A DNA stretch of 64,000 nucleotides, taken from the NCBI RefSeq assembly GCF_018919385.1, contig NZ_JAHLMF010000018.1, positions 28,829 through 92,828 on the forward strand, read 5' to 3'. Shown here piece by piece: positions 42,045 to 50,904 of the stretch. This stretch comes from Geomonas diazotrophica (GTDB lineage Bacteria; Desulfobacterota; Desulfuromonadia; Geobacterales; Geobacteraceae). The position numbers were made by a program, and so were the translations under genes. Each line of letters starts with the position of its first letter. The stretch's first letter is position 1. A model generated the notes under the pieces. That model saw only the letters and a program-made list of their open reading frames with translations. It was not told the origin of the DNA and made no database searches.

Positions 42045-42088
42045 TGTCTGTTTGATCTGTTCCTTTGCCAGTTGCGAGAAGGGCAGTT

Positions 42089-42709
42089 TCAGAAGTAGGA
42101 AACCACTTCGAAGTCCCTGCTGGCGATCTTCTCGAAGTCCTGACTGGTAAAGGCGAATTCGTGCACCAGCGTCTTGTCGAGCTGGTGGTCAAACTGCTGC
42201 AGCGGGAGCCTCAGCTCCTTGACCGCTTTCCCGGTCTTGTCCGAGACCGCGGCGGCGTGATCCGTGTAGGTGATCGACACGGTGTGCACTAGATGCTGCG
42301 CCGGTGCGGCAACGGACTGGGTTTGCACCACCTTCACGATGGCGGAGGGGGGGATGAGCTTTTGCATCTTGGCGGCGAAGAAATCGATGTCGCCGGAGAC
42401 CTTCAGGGCGCCCTCGCAGGCCTTGCGCTGCCCCTCGTCCATCTTGTTCTGCTTGATATGGACCAGCTTGTCCAGGCAGGACTTGACCTGCTCCGGGGTC
42501 AGGTTGGCGGCCTGGTACATCTTCTTCTTGTCGCCGCTTTTCACCCCTTCCATAAAGGCCGCGGCGATCTTTTGGTCGCCGGCCGGGTCCTTGGCGGCCT
42601 TCTGCTCCACCTGGCCCTTCGGGGCCGGCTGGTCCGCCGGTTTGCCATTGCATGCCGCGATCGCGGCAACAAGAACAGTCAATAAAGCCAGCCGAATCAC
42701 ATCTCTCAT
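42089..42709 (-). CDS. Putative lipoprotein (206 aa)
   Basis: The protein has a lipobox ending in AIAAC (Cys20), a proline/lysine/alanine-rich linker and a globular domain with one cysteine pair (Cys in VKSCLDK and KACEGAL). No heme motif or known family is recognised. It follows the decaheme gene on the same strand, but a terminator-like hairpin lies between them, so it may have its own promoter. It could be an accessory of conduit 2 or unrelated. Confidence 0.6.
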   Translation of the reverse strand: MRDVIRLALLTVLVAAIAACNGKPADQPAPKGQVEQKAAKDPAGDQKIAAAFMEGVKSGDKKKMYQAANLTPEQVKSCLDKLVHIKQNKMDEGQRKACEGALKVSGDIDFFAAKMQKLIPPSAIVKVVQTQSVAAPAQHLVHTVSITYTDHAAAVSDKTGKAVKELRLPLQQFDHQLDKTLVHEFAFTSQDFEKIASRDFEVVSYF

Positions 42710-42742
42710 AGCATCTCCTGGATGGAAGTGGATAGAAAACAG

Positions 42743-42766
42743 CCCGGGGGAGGAGCCTCCCCCGGG
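42743..42766 (-). terminator. Terminator after conduit operon 2
   Basis: CCCGGGGGAGG at 42743-42753 and its exact complement at 42756-42766 form a very stable stem, followed on the minus strand by CTGTTTTCT. A second stem, GGGGGAAGG with CCTTCCCCC, lies just upstream at 42801-42822. Confidence 0.7.
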
Positions 42767-42839
42767 TTATCATGTTGCCTTTTGCTTGTCAAGATCCGTC
42801 GGGGGAAGGTTTCCCTTCCCCCTTCGGGTGTGCGTCAGT

Positions 42840-45800
42840 TTACCACCAGCGGTGTACGGCCTTGATGGTCGGTACACGCTCGTTCAACTGGCTCGATGCG
42901 GTGCCGTGGCAGACCAGGCAGGTCTCGGAGGTGGTTGCCAGGTTGCTGCGTGCCTGGTTGATCAGGCCGCCAAACTGCTTCATGTGCGCCTGCGCCTGGG
43001 CGGTGTCGTGGCAGGAGAAGCAGGCCGCGGTGATCGGCGAGACCACCAGGGTGGTGCCGGCCGCATCGGTATAGGCGCCGCTGGAAGCGGTGAAGCTGAA
43101 GCCGGAGCCGTAGGCGGCGTTGGCGGTGACATACGGGGAGTAGTAGGTACCCGGTACGGTCTCGTTGCCGGTGACGATAGCCGGTACGCTAGCCGGCATG
43201 GTGCCGGTCGCCGAGGTGCTCGCGAGCAGGCTGGTGACGGCGTTGGCAGAAGCGGTGGCGCTGAAGTCGTAGGTGCCGGCAACGTGGCACTGCTCGCAAT
43301 CCTGCAGGTAGCCAGGATAAGTGGTTTTCCAGTAGGTATCGCCTGCGGCCACTTCCCAGGAGAACTTGACGTTGCGCTTGGCGGCCGCGTGGATGGCGTG
43401 GACGAAATCCTTGGTATTGACGGACCAGCCGAGGGTGTTGACCTTGTTCACGTTGTGGCAGAAGACGCAGGTCGGTGCATCGTTTCTCTGACCGGAGTGG
43501 AAGGTCGGCGCGATGCCAAGGGCCGCGTGGCAGGCGTTGCACTTCGCGTTGCTGACGATGGTGCGGCGGCCGGTGTAGCTGGTGCCGACCTTCCAAACGT
43601 TCGGGGTTACCACGATGAGGCCGCCGACTTTGGTGGTCGCGTTGAAGGCCCAGTCGGTCTTGAACTGGGACGGAACGGTCAGGCTGCTCAGGTCGGTCAG
43701 GGTGAGCGGAGGAGTGCTCTGGCCGTAGGTGTAGCCGATACCACCGGTCAGCATCGTCGCCGTATCCGGAACGATGGCGTTGTTGATGGTGATGGTGTAG
43801 TAGCCGTTGGTGTCCGGACCGGTCATGCTCGAGGTGGCGGTGGTGCCGTTCCAGACGTTCTTGACCCAGGCGCTTGCGCTGGCGTTGAAGTCAGCCGGAG
43901 CGGTGACGCCGTCCTGCGGTACCGCGAAGGCGAAGTAGACGCTCGGGGAACCGGTGTAGCCGTTCATGAGTTCGGTCACGACGCCGGCCTGGTAGGTGTT
44001 GAAGACAACCGGGTTGCCGTCCTTCTTGAAGCGGAAGGTGATGGTCGGGTGCTTGTTGGTGTCGCGTGCCACGCTCTTCACATCCCAGGTGATGACCGGT
44101 GCGCCCGGTACAGCGACGCCAGCGGCCGGGAGGTAGCCTGCGTAGGTGTGGGTGTTGGTACCGCCCAGTTCCGGAGCGTTCGGATCCGGAGCCTGCACCG
44201 GGAGGTGAGCGTTGGAAATCTCGATAGTGGTGTTGCCGCTGGCATGGCAGCCCTTGCAGGAGGAATCGTCGATCTGGCCGCCCGCGTGGGAGCTCCAGGT
44301 CATGGCGTTGTGGCAGGAACCGCAGGCCTTGCGGCTCGGGTTGGACATCCATGCGTTGACGTCGGTTCCTTTGTGGCAGAACCTGCAGTTTCTGATGTCC
44401 TGCGGGTAGGTCTGCTCGCCGTAGGTCACAAGCCCTTCAGCCGGCACGGTCCAGGAGGAGTTGGTGTCATTGAAGGTCTCGCCCATGTGGATGCGGTGGA
44501 TGAAGGTCACGAACTCGCCTTCACCGCTGTCGAACTGGTCGGTGTGGCACATGACGCAGAGCTTGGTGTCAACCCTGGAGCCGGTGTGGCCGGAGAGCAT
44601 GTTGCCGGCGGCAAGGCCGAGCTTGTAGTGGCAGCTGTCGCAGGTGCTGGTGGCGACGATGTCGCGTGCGTAGCTGGTAAGAGCGACCGCGGTGCTCGGG
44701 GTGAAGTCGTAGAACATGTTGGTGGTGTTCGGGGTGGTGAACACTGCCTGCACTGCGTTGGTGGCCGGGTTGATCGGACCGGCGTAACCGCCCGGGACCG
44801 CGACGGAACGCACGGAGATGCCGATGCGGTGGGTGGCGGTGGCGTCGTAGGCGACGTTGGTGTTGGCGGTGATGTCGGCGCCGAAGGTGACGGTGTAGCT
44901 GCCGTCGCCGTGGTCGATGACCTTGTAGCCGTCGGCGATCTTCACGCCGTTGACATACAGGTCGGATGCGTCGGTGCTCGGAACGGTCGGTGCCACCGGG
45001 GTGGAGCTGCCCCTGTTTACGAAGGCCGGGATGGAGGCCAGCGGCAGGCCGGAGCTGATGTAGTTCTGCCAGTAGGAGTTGGCGCCGGTGGTTGCATTGG
45101 CCGGAACCAGCTTGGCGACGTGCAGGGCGAAGGTCCTGAGACCCTTGATCCCCTTGCCGGTGGCCTTGTTGGTCACGGTGAAGTTGACGATCGGTTTCTT
45201 GCCGGGGATGAAGGCGCTGGTGATGCCGCCGGAAAGCGCGATGTTGTTCAGGTCATCCACGGTCAGGGTGGAAGCGTCTGCAGCAGGAAGCATGTTGGCG
45301 TTGGAAACGGTACCGGAGAGCGCAAGACCGGTGCTGGTGTAAGCGAGAACCTGGCCGCCTGCGTTCACGACCTGGGTCGCACAGTCGGTGTAGGTCTTGT
45401 TGACGGAAGCAAGGGTCTGGTTGGCGTCGCCGAGCACGCCGGAGAGGCCGAGCATGGCCGATACCGCGGCCGTGATGTCGGTGCTCTGCTGGCTGATCAC
45501 GATGCTGATCGGGTTGCTTGCGCTGATCCCGCCGGCAGTCGGGGGATTGCTCAAGTCGACCGGTACCAGGGAGCGGAAGGTCCCCTGGGCCACGACGGCT
45601 TTGAACACCAGCACGGTCTTGGCGGCCGGCAGGGTGAAGGTGAGGCCGGAGAAGCTGCCATCGCTGCCGATGGTAGCGGTCCCGAGCTGGGCGCCATCCT
45701 GGGCGTTGTAGACGAAGACGTGGTTCACTGCGCTGGCCGAGGTAGATGACAGGAACGCGGTCTTGGCGGCGGCCTTGGCAACGTCGACTTTACCGCCGAC

Positions 45801-45920
45801 GGTCACTTCGGTGCCCTTGCTGGTGAGCTTGGTGGTGGATCCCCCTCCGCTGCAGCCTGCGAGAGGCAACAGCACGCATACTACGAGTGCTACGAGGTAC
45901 CTTAAGTTTCTGCCAATCAT
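42840..45920 (-). CDS. OmcA/MtrC-like decaheme lipoprotein cytochrome of conduit 2
   Basis: The 1026-residue precursor has a lipobox (LPLAGC) and an N-terminal region of about 170 residues not present in the conduit 1 protein; it begins with a carboxypeptidase-regulatory-like beta domain (VGGKVDVAKA...IGSDGSFSG). Ten heme sites follow in two groups of five: CDSCH, CVMCH, CRFCH, CGSCH, CKGCH and CNACH, CVFCH, CEQCH, CFSCH, CLVCH. Histidine-rich helices (FIHRIHMGE, FVHAIHAAAKR) supply distal ligands. It should sit on the cell surface as the terminal electron donor of conduit 2. It is the last gene of its operon, whereas the conduit 1 counterpart is the first. Confidence 0.93.
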   Translation of the reverse strand: MIGRNLRYLVALVVCVLLPLAGCSGGGSTTKLTSKGTEVTVGGKVDVAKAAAKTAFLSSTSASAVNHVFVYNAQDGAQLGTATIGSDGSFSGLTFTLPAAKTVLVFKAVVAQGTFRSLVPVDLSNPPTAGGISASNPISIVISQQSTDITAAVSAMLGLSGVLGDANQTLASVNKTYTDCATQVVNAGGQVLAYTSTGLALSGTVSNANMLPAADASTLTVDDLNNIALSGGITSAFIPGKKPIVNFTVTNKATGKGIKGLRTFALHVAKLVPANATTGANSYWQNYISSGLPLASIPAFVNRGSSTPVAPTVPSTDASDLYVNGVKIADGYKVIDHGDGSYTVTFGADITANTNVAYDATATHRIGISVRSVAVPGGYAGPINPATNAVQAVFTTPNTTNMFYDFTPSTAVALTSYARDIVATSTCDSCHYKLGLAAGNMLSGHTGSRVDTKLCVMCHTDQFDSGEGEFVTFIHRIHMGETFNDTNSSWTVPAEGLVTYGEQTYPQDIRNCRFCHKGTDVNAWMSNPSRKACGSCHNAMTWSSHAGGQIDDSSCKGCHASGNTTIEISNAHLPVQAPDPNAPELGGTNTHTYAGYLPAAGVAVPGAPVITWDVKSVARDTNKHPTITFRFKKDGNPVVFNTYQAGVVTELMNGYTGSPSVYFAFAVPQDGVTAPADFNASASAWVKNVWNGTTATSSMTGPDTNGYYTITINNAIVPDTATMLTGGIGYTYGQSTPPLTLTDLSSLTVPSQFKTDWAFNATTKVGGLIVVTPNVWKVGTSYTGRRTIVSNAKCNACHAALGIAPTFHSGQRNDAPTCVFCHNVNKVNTLGWSVNTKDFVHAIHAAAKRNVKFSWEVAAGDTYWKTTYPGYLQDCEQCHVAGTYDFSATASANAVTSLLASTSATGTMPASVPAIVTGNETVPGTYYSPYVTANAAYGSGFSFTASSGAYTDAAGTTLVVSPITAACFSCHDTAQAQAHMKQFGGLINQARSNLATTSETCLVCHGTASSQLNERVPTIKAVHRWW

Positions 45921-46011
45921 AGTTTCCTCCTGTTGTTTGTGTCCTGCTCCGAGAGTTCTTTCTCTAATGCTGACTTCAGATGTCCCCCCTTGTTTGCCGA
46001 TAGTTGTTCCG

Positions 46012-47502
46012 TTACGGACCGGTATTCACCTGGCCGCTGACGGTGACCCCGAGTGACGGACGGCTGGGGGTTACCGAAAGTGCCGTGCTGAAAGCGGAGC
46101 GGTTGCCTGCCGCATCGAACGCCTTCACGGTGTAGGAATAAGTGGTTGCCGACGTGACCGCCGGATCGGTGTAGGTGGTCGAGGCCACGGTCGCCAGTTT
46201 CACGCCATCGCGGTACACATCGTAGCCGGTGACGCCGACGTTGTCGGTGGCGGCGGTCCAGCTCAGGGCGACGGAGCTGATGGTGCCGGTGATTGCAGTG
46301 GCAACCGCGGTGAGGCTGGTCGGAGCGGTAGGCGCCGCGATATCGAGATGCGACAGCAGGTCGCCGGAGAGCGTGCCGCTCACGGTCACGTTCAACGAGG
46401 CCTGGTTCGGTTTCACCGACAGGGCCGCGCTCGGGGCGGCGAAGTTGCCGGCCGCATCGAAGGCCACGACGGTGTAGGAGTAGGTCACGTTCGAGGTCAC
46501 CGGGGTGTCGGTGAAGCTCGTCGTGGTAGAGGTCCCGACCTTGACGCCGTCACGGTAGATGTTGTACCCGGCCACGGCGATGTTGTCGGTGGAGGGGTTC
46601 CAACTGAGGACTACGGCGCTGGTGGTGGCGTCGAGCGCATAGGTGACGGCGGTAAGGCCGGTGACCACCGAGGGCGCCGTGACGTCGCTGTAGTTGGGTT
46701 CGGCCGGCGGATTGCTGATGGTCTGGATCAGGCTGTTCACCAGGTTGGTCAGCTCCGGCTTCGTGGACAGGACTCTGTTGGCTGCGCTGATGAACAAGGT
46801 TTTGAAGGTCGCGTAGGCCGGGCTGGCCACGTCCAGGACGGCCTGGTTTATTATGGTCGTCACGGCGGTGGTGTCGGTAACCGCCCCGATTACCTGCGAG
46901 TCAACGATCATCTGGTCTATGACCGTGAGTGCCGCCACGTAGGCCGGGTTGCCGGCCGGCGGGGCCAGGATGTCGGTCACGTTGAAAAGGACGCCCACGC
47001 GTGCGTTGGCGGCAAGGACCGCGCTTTGCAGCAGTGCGGTCGTGATGGGCACCGGCTTCTGGGCCAGAATCGACGGAAGCTTTTGGAAGGCGGCTTCCGT
47101 GAGCGGGCTTACCGTGACCGATGCAGGGTTGGCGGTGTCCACGGCAGCGCTGAAGGAATCAGCAGCCGTGAAAGGCCTTTGCAGTCCCGTGGTCTCGCTC
47201 AGGTAGGTAGCGCCGGGCTGGCCGGTAACGGTGACAACGATCGGGCCGGTAACCGAGGCGGGGATCCTGACGGCGTAGCTGCCGTCGGTACCGGTCACGC
47301 CGGTCCCGAGCAGGCCGCCGCGGGCGCCGGTAAGCGCCAGCCGGTAGACCGAAACCAGGCCGCCGACGATCGGCCCCTTGGTTGCGACTCCTGAGACTAT
47401 CCTAGTGGCACCGCCACCGCCCCCACCGCAACCGATGAGCAACAACGGCAGGACAAGGAGCAGCAAAGCCGCGGCTATGTGTCTCTTCCAGGGAATACAC
47501 AT
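46012..47502 (-). CDS. Fibronectin type III lipoprotein in conduit 2 operon
   Basis: The 496-residue precursor has a lipobox (LLIGC) followed by a glycine run. Next comes a carboxypeptidase-regulatory-like beta domain (VSGVATKGPIVGG to about residue 85), a helical middle region, and two fibronectin type III domains that are strongly alike: VLSWNPSTDNIAVAGYNIYR and ALSWTAATDNVGVTGYDVYR. No heme motif is present. AAGGAGA precedes ATG 47502. It lies between two conduit cytochrome genes, so it is probably a surface scaffold or substrate-binding component of the complex. Confidence 0.82.
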   Translation of the reverse strand: MCIPWKRHIAAALLLLVLPLLLIGCGGGGGGATRIVSGVATKGPIVGGLVSVYRLALTGARGGLLGTGVTGTDGSYAVRIPASVTGPIVVTVTGQPGATYLSETTGLQRPFTAADSFSAAVDTANPASVTVSPLTEAAFQKLPSILAQKPVPITTALLQSAVLAANARVGVLFNVTDILAPPAGNPAYVAALTVIDQMIVDSQVIGAVTDTTAVTTIINQAVLDVASPAYATFKTLFISAANRVLSTKPELTNLVNSLIQTISNPPAEPNYSDVTAPSVVTGLTAVTYALDATTSAVVLSWNPSTDNIAVAGYNIYRDGVKVGTSTTTSFTDTPVTSNVTYSYTVVAFDAAGNFAAPSAALSVKPNQASLNVTVSGTLSGDLLSHLDIAAPTAPTSLTAVATAITGTISSVALSWTAATDNVGVTGYDVYRDGVKLATVASTTYTDPAVTSATTYSYTVKAFDAAGNRSAFSTALSVTPSRPSLGVTVSGQVNTGP

Positions 47503-47553
47503 GTTATGTTCTCCTTCTGCTTTGATCAGGTTATGAAGACGGGTTCCGGCCAC

Positions 47554-48258
47554 TTACTCCAATGGAGGGCCGCCATTGTGACACTTGGTGCAGGCCGGCC
47601 CGCTCAACCAGACGCCCTGCAGCGTGGCGCCATGGCAGACGTCGTTGCGGCAGGTCGCGTAGCTGAAATGACCGTTGATCTGGTGCGCCGTGTTGGCCAT
47701 CCACTGGATATGCCCGGTAATATCTGCCGGCGTGGTCGCGCTGATGCCCCCCCAGGCATGGATCTGGGGCGCGGTCGCGGTCCCGCCCAGGTGGCAGTTG
47801 ATGCCGCAGGACGGGGCGGTGGCGCCGCCAAGGAGGTCGGTGCCGTGGCACTCGGCAACGGCGCAGGACTTGCTGCCGAAGGGATTATTGACCGGGTCGA
47901 GCGCTTTCTGCTGCTGGATGTAGCCCGGGTGCAGGGCATAGGCGACCTGCCCCCACAGGACCGGGTGCACGGACGTGGCGCTGCCGGCATGGCACCCCGC
48001 GCTTTGCGGATCCTGCAGGTTTTTCATGCAGGAGACCTTGGCTATGCCACCGGTGAGGTCCTCGCCATGACACTCGGCGCAGCCGTTGATGTCTTCCTCG
48101 GCCGCCACGCTGTGAGCGCTCGGGAGCCAGTTGGCCGGGTGCTTGCCGGCGGCAGGGTCAAAAGTGGCCTGCGGATTCGCGTCCCCGCATCCCGACAGGG
48201 CCAGCGCCAGCGCACCAAGTACCGCAAAAGACAGAACTTTTGTCGTTATTTGTGGCAT
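47554..48258 (-). CDS. Lipoprotein cytochrome with atypical heme motifs, conduit 2
   Basis: The 234-residue protein has a lipobox (LSGC) and shares ATFDPAAGKHPANWLPSAHS with its conduit 1 paralogue (ANFDPDQGAHPGDWLPARHA). Its sites in order are CAECH, CX11CH (SCMKNL to SAGCH), CX4CH (CAVAECH), CX3CH (CGINCH), CX4CH (CRNDVCH) and CTKCH. Only the first and last are canonical. The second site aligns with a normal CTDCH in the paralogue, and the fourth with that protein's CX11CH. ATG 48258 follows GAGAGGTG and overlaps the preceding gene by 13 bases, as in conduit 1. Confidence 0.8.
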   Translation of the reverse strand: MPQITTKVLSFAVLGALALALSGCGDANPQATFDPAAGKHPANWLPSAHSVAAEEDINGCAECHGEDLTGGIAKVSCMKNLQDPQSAGCHAGSATSVHPVLWGQVAYALHPGYIQQQKALDPVNNPFGSKSCAVAECHGTDLLGGATAPSCGINCHLGGTATAPQIHAWGGISATTPADITGHIQWMANTAHQINGHFSYATCRNDVCHGATLQGVWLSGPACTKCHNGGPPLE

Positions 48259-48683
48259 GTCAGGCACCTCTCGTTGTTGGTACGCCCGTGACACTTGGCG
48301 CACGACGCGGGATTGATCTTGCCGTCGATCCTGTGCTGGCTCATGTAGTCGCCCCTATGCGGCAGGTTCCTTTCCACCGCCTCGGAGAACTTCACGTTCG
48401 GCTTCAGCTCTTCTTTGTGCGCATGGCAGTCGGAGCAGAAGGATTCGGCGTGGCAGGAAGCACAGGCCCTTCTGGCGTTGCTGGCGAAGACGCTGTGCTT
48501 TTTGAAGAAGTCGACGGCTTGGTGGTTCATGGCCGCGTAGGCATCGGTGTGGCACTCGGTACAGTTGGGCGTCCCGGTCACCGCCTCCGGGTGGATCAGC
48601 GCACCGCTCTTGGTGTTGGCACAGGCAAAGAGCAGGCAGGCCATGAGCGGCATCATCAACAGAATCAGTATTTTACTTTTCAC
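48246..48683 (-). CDS. Pentaheme lipoprotein cytochrome of conduit 2
   Basis: The 145-residue protein has a lipobox (LLFAC) and five heme sites: CTECH, CASCH, CSDCH, CAKCH and CLTCH. It shares HPEAVTG, CHAHKEELKP, LPHRGDYMSQHR and INPASCAKCHGR with the paralogue at 36563-36997. GTG 48683 was chosen because the paralogue also starts with GTG at the same place and because GGGGGG lies upstream; the start overlaps the barrel gene by 11 bases. It is the probable internal electron carrier of conduit 2. Confidence 0.87.
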   Translation of the reverse strand: MKSKILILLMMPLMACLLFACANTKSGALIHPEAVTGTPNCTECHTDAYAAMNHQAVDFFKKHSVFASNARRACASCHAESFCSDCHAHKEELKPNVKFSEAVERNLPHRGDYMSQHRIDGKINPASCAKCHGRTNNERCLTCHK

Positions 48684-50001
48684 TCTTGCCCCCCTTTTCG
48701 CCACACTTCATATCGAAAGCGTAGGCAACTTTCACGAGCGCTCTCCACTCCTTTTCGAAATCAGGGCTCTGTGAGTACTCGATGTCTCCACCTACCTTGA
48801 GCTTTTCGGTGACCTCGTAACCCGCGATACCGGTGAGTGCGTAGCTGCTCTTCACGCCATCGATGGGGCGATCGAAGAGGACGTTGTAGAAGTCGACGCC
48901 GAACTCGGTGTGGCCCGTCTTCTTAAGCGCATAGAGCCGGTAGTCGTAATAGCGGGTGCGGTCGGTGGAACCATCCATCCGGTGTCCGGAGGCCCCCAGC
49001 GAGAGGGCGTCGGCGGTGGTGTACGCGACCTTGCCCCCCACGTAATCGGCAGAGCCCAGGATCTCGTAACCGTAGTTTTTGTACTCGGCCGCGAGGGTCA
49101 GGTTCTTCACCGGGGTCCAGGCGGCGCTGACGCCGGCCGCAGTCACCTTTTCCCTGGGATCGAGCAGCCCGCCGTTGTTTTGCAGGGCAAAGGCCGTGGT
49201 GGTCACGTTGTAGAAGTAGTCCTGATAGTTGATCCTCGAGAAGTCCGCACTGACGGTCACTGCATCGATGGGGGCGACGGAAAGGGTGTAGGCATGCTCC
49301 ATCCAGCCGTCGGTGATCGAGTTGTAGGAGGAACGACCGGTGAGATCAACCTGCTTCACCGGATGCACCCAAAGGTCGATCCCCTCTTCTTCGCGGTCGC
49401 GCGCAACGTCGCTCTCGTTTCTGAGGGCGCTCACGCCGACCGAGTAGAGGCCGGGCTTGCCCTGGGCCACCCGCCCGCCGTAGATGAAGTCCCCCCCCTT
49501 GTAGTTGGGGGTCGTCACCACCGGCGAACCGACGAAGGCCGCCGCTGTGATGCCTGCAGCGAAGTCGCTGCGCGCATAGAGGCCGTCCACCCGCTCGGTG
49601 GCGACACCTTCGGTGATGAACTGGCGCCCGGCGTTAACCACCAGGTTGTTCTTCGCCGCCTGGTAGCTCAGGTAGCCGTACTGGACGTCCCCGTCGGTGT
49701 AGTGGTCGGTCGACTTGTCGACGAGGTCGACGCGTCCCCAGGCACCCAGGTGCAGGGACGTGGCGCTGCCATCCTTCTCCGCAGCGGTGACCGAGAAGTG
49801 CAGGTACTCGTACAGCGGATAGAGATCGTCCTTGTTGATGGTCCGGGTCATGCGCAGGTAGGTGTTGGAGCTGCCGGTGATGGTGTAGTCCGCAGCCATA
49901 ACCGGCTGGGCCAGCGTCACCGACGACGCGGCAAGCATCACCCACGCAATCTTCAGGAGACTACTTTGTTCGCGTCCTGATCGTTTCTCGTGGCTTATCA
50001 A
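48673..50001 (-). CDS. Outer-membrane beta-barrel of electron conduit 2
   Basis: The 442-residue protein has a signal peptide ending near residue 36 (PVMA-AD) and many amphipathic strands, ending in VAYAFDMK plus a charged tail. It is paralogous to the barrel at 35262-36563 along its whole length. The TTG start at 50001 follows AAGGAGGGG and overlaps ATG-TCT-TGA exactly as in the paralogue. It is the first gene of conduit operon 2: barrel, pentaheme, atypical-heme, FN3 and decaheme lipoproteins. About 900 bases of gene-free DNA lie upstream. Confidence 0.85.
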   Translation of the reverse strand: MISHEKRSGREQSSLLKIAWVMLAASSVTLAQPVMAADYTITGSSNTYLRMTRTINKDDLYPLYEYLHFSVTAAEKDGSATSLHLGAWGRVDLVDKSTDHYTDGDVQYGYLSYQAAKNNLVVNAGRQFITEGVATERVDGLYARSDFAAGITAAAFVGSPVVTTPNYKGGDFIYGGRVAQGKPGLYSVGVSALRNESDVARDREEEGIDLWVHPVKQVDLTGRSSYNSITDGWMEHAYTLSVAPIDAVTVSADFSRINYQDYFYNVTTTAFALQNNGGLLDPREKVTAAGVSAAWTPVKNLTLAAEYKNYGYEILGSADYVGGKVAYTTADALSLGASGHRMDGSTDRTRYYDYRLYALKKTGHTEFGVDFYNVLFDRPIDGVKSSYALTGIAGYEVTEKLKVGGDIEYSQSPDFEKEWRALVKVAYAFDMKCGEKGGKSEK

Positions 50002-50904
50002 GACATCCCCTCCTTTTACAGTAGTGTGAATCGTTATCCAGGAATCCGCTGCTGCGTTGACTGTAATCTGGGGCCGGGCCGGACATGGACCAGCGGTGTC
50101 AGGCCTGAAACCATCTATTCTGTATTTACCGCCGGTCTATTATCGAAAAGAAAAACTGGGAATGCTTCTTAGACGTGCTTACACATCAGCCGCCATTCTA
50201 TATTAAGAAAATTTTAACTTAACAGAGAGTCTGTACGGATGTGCTCGACTGTTGGAATCTTCGCTAAACTTACAACAGTTTTGCAGCAGTGCAAGTTGCC
50301 CCCAAAAAAAATTATTTCAGCAAAGCATATTTAACTAGTGACTGTGCCTCAGTGACATCCCGCGGCCATAAAAATTAACACATGCTAATATAAAACAGAT
50401 ACTGTGGCACAACTTCAATGGCTGGAGACTGCAACGTCAGATATTCGTCAGCGACAAGTTCAATCTGAACAGCAGGGCCGGCATCGGTCCTGGAGTCGGC
50501 TACGATTAAACGGCAGCTTACAAAACCGAGGGCACGGTTTCCTCAATAAAGGGGCAGCAGAAAGAACTTCACTCACTGCAGCAGGCTGTGGCTTCTGCAG
50601 GATCCCTACCAACTGTATAAACCACTGAAGCAGCGTCGTATCTAAGCTCACAACGTAGAGTGCCTTGCCACTTAAATTCAAAACCTTGACACAGGTATTA
50701 GGGTTTTTGACAAAACGATAACTTTTACTGCGACATACTTGAGCCTAATCGGCGAGGGGAAAAGAGACTTTAGGAGAAAATGGCTATTGGAGGGTAAATC
50801 TTCCTAAGACAGTGACAGTTCGAAGAAAACTTGTGTGAGTCCGGTAAAGGCAGAACAGTACCAGGAGAACGAATGATGACGCGACGTGACACGCTTCATG
50901 TCCT
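50002..50904. other. Long AT-rich region upstream of conduit operon 2
   Basis: No convincing gene is seen. A frame from 50405 to 50509 reads WHNFNGWRLQRQ and VSDKFNLNSRAGIGPGVGYD, then a stop; it resembles the last strands of an outer-membrane barrel and may be a gene remnant. TTGACA occurs at about 50692 and 50713 without good -10 boxes. A five-codon frame at 50780-50797 follows AGGAG. The region probably holds the conduit 2 promoter on the minus strand and decayed sequence. Confidence 0.4.

Noticed and set aside
42270..45749. 1159-codon plus-strand frame
   Set aside because: It is antisense to the decaheme cytochrome gene with ten heme motifs; it is low-complexity, Gly/Val/Asp-rich and typical of a GC-rich shadow.
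50405..50509. Fragment resembling the C-terminal strands of an outer-membrane protein
   Set aside because: It is too short and lacks a start; noted in the gap entry only and not called a pseudogene because the family could not be named.
50692..50740. TTGACA boxes as a plus-strand promoter
   Set aside because: No acceptable -10 hexamer at 16-18 bases, and no plus-strand gene follows.
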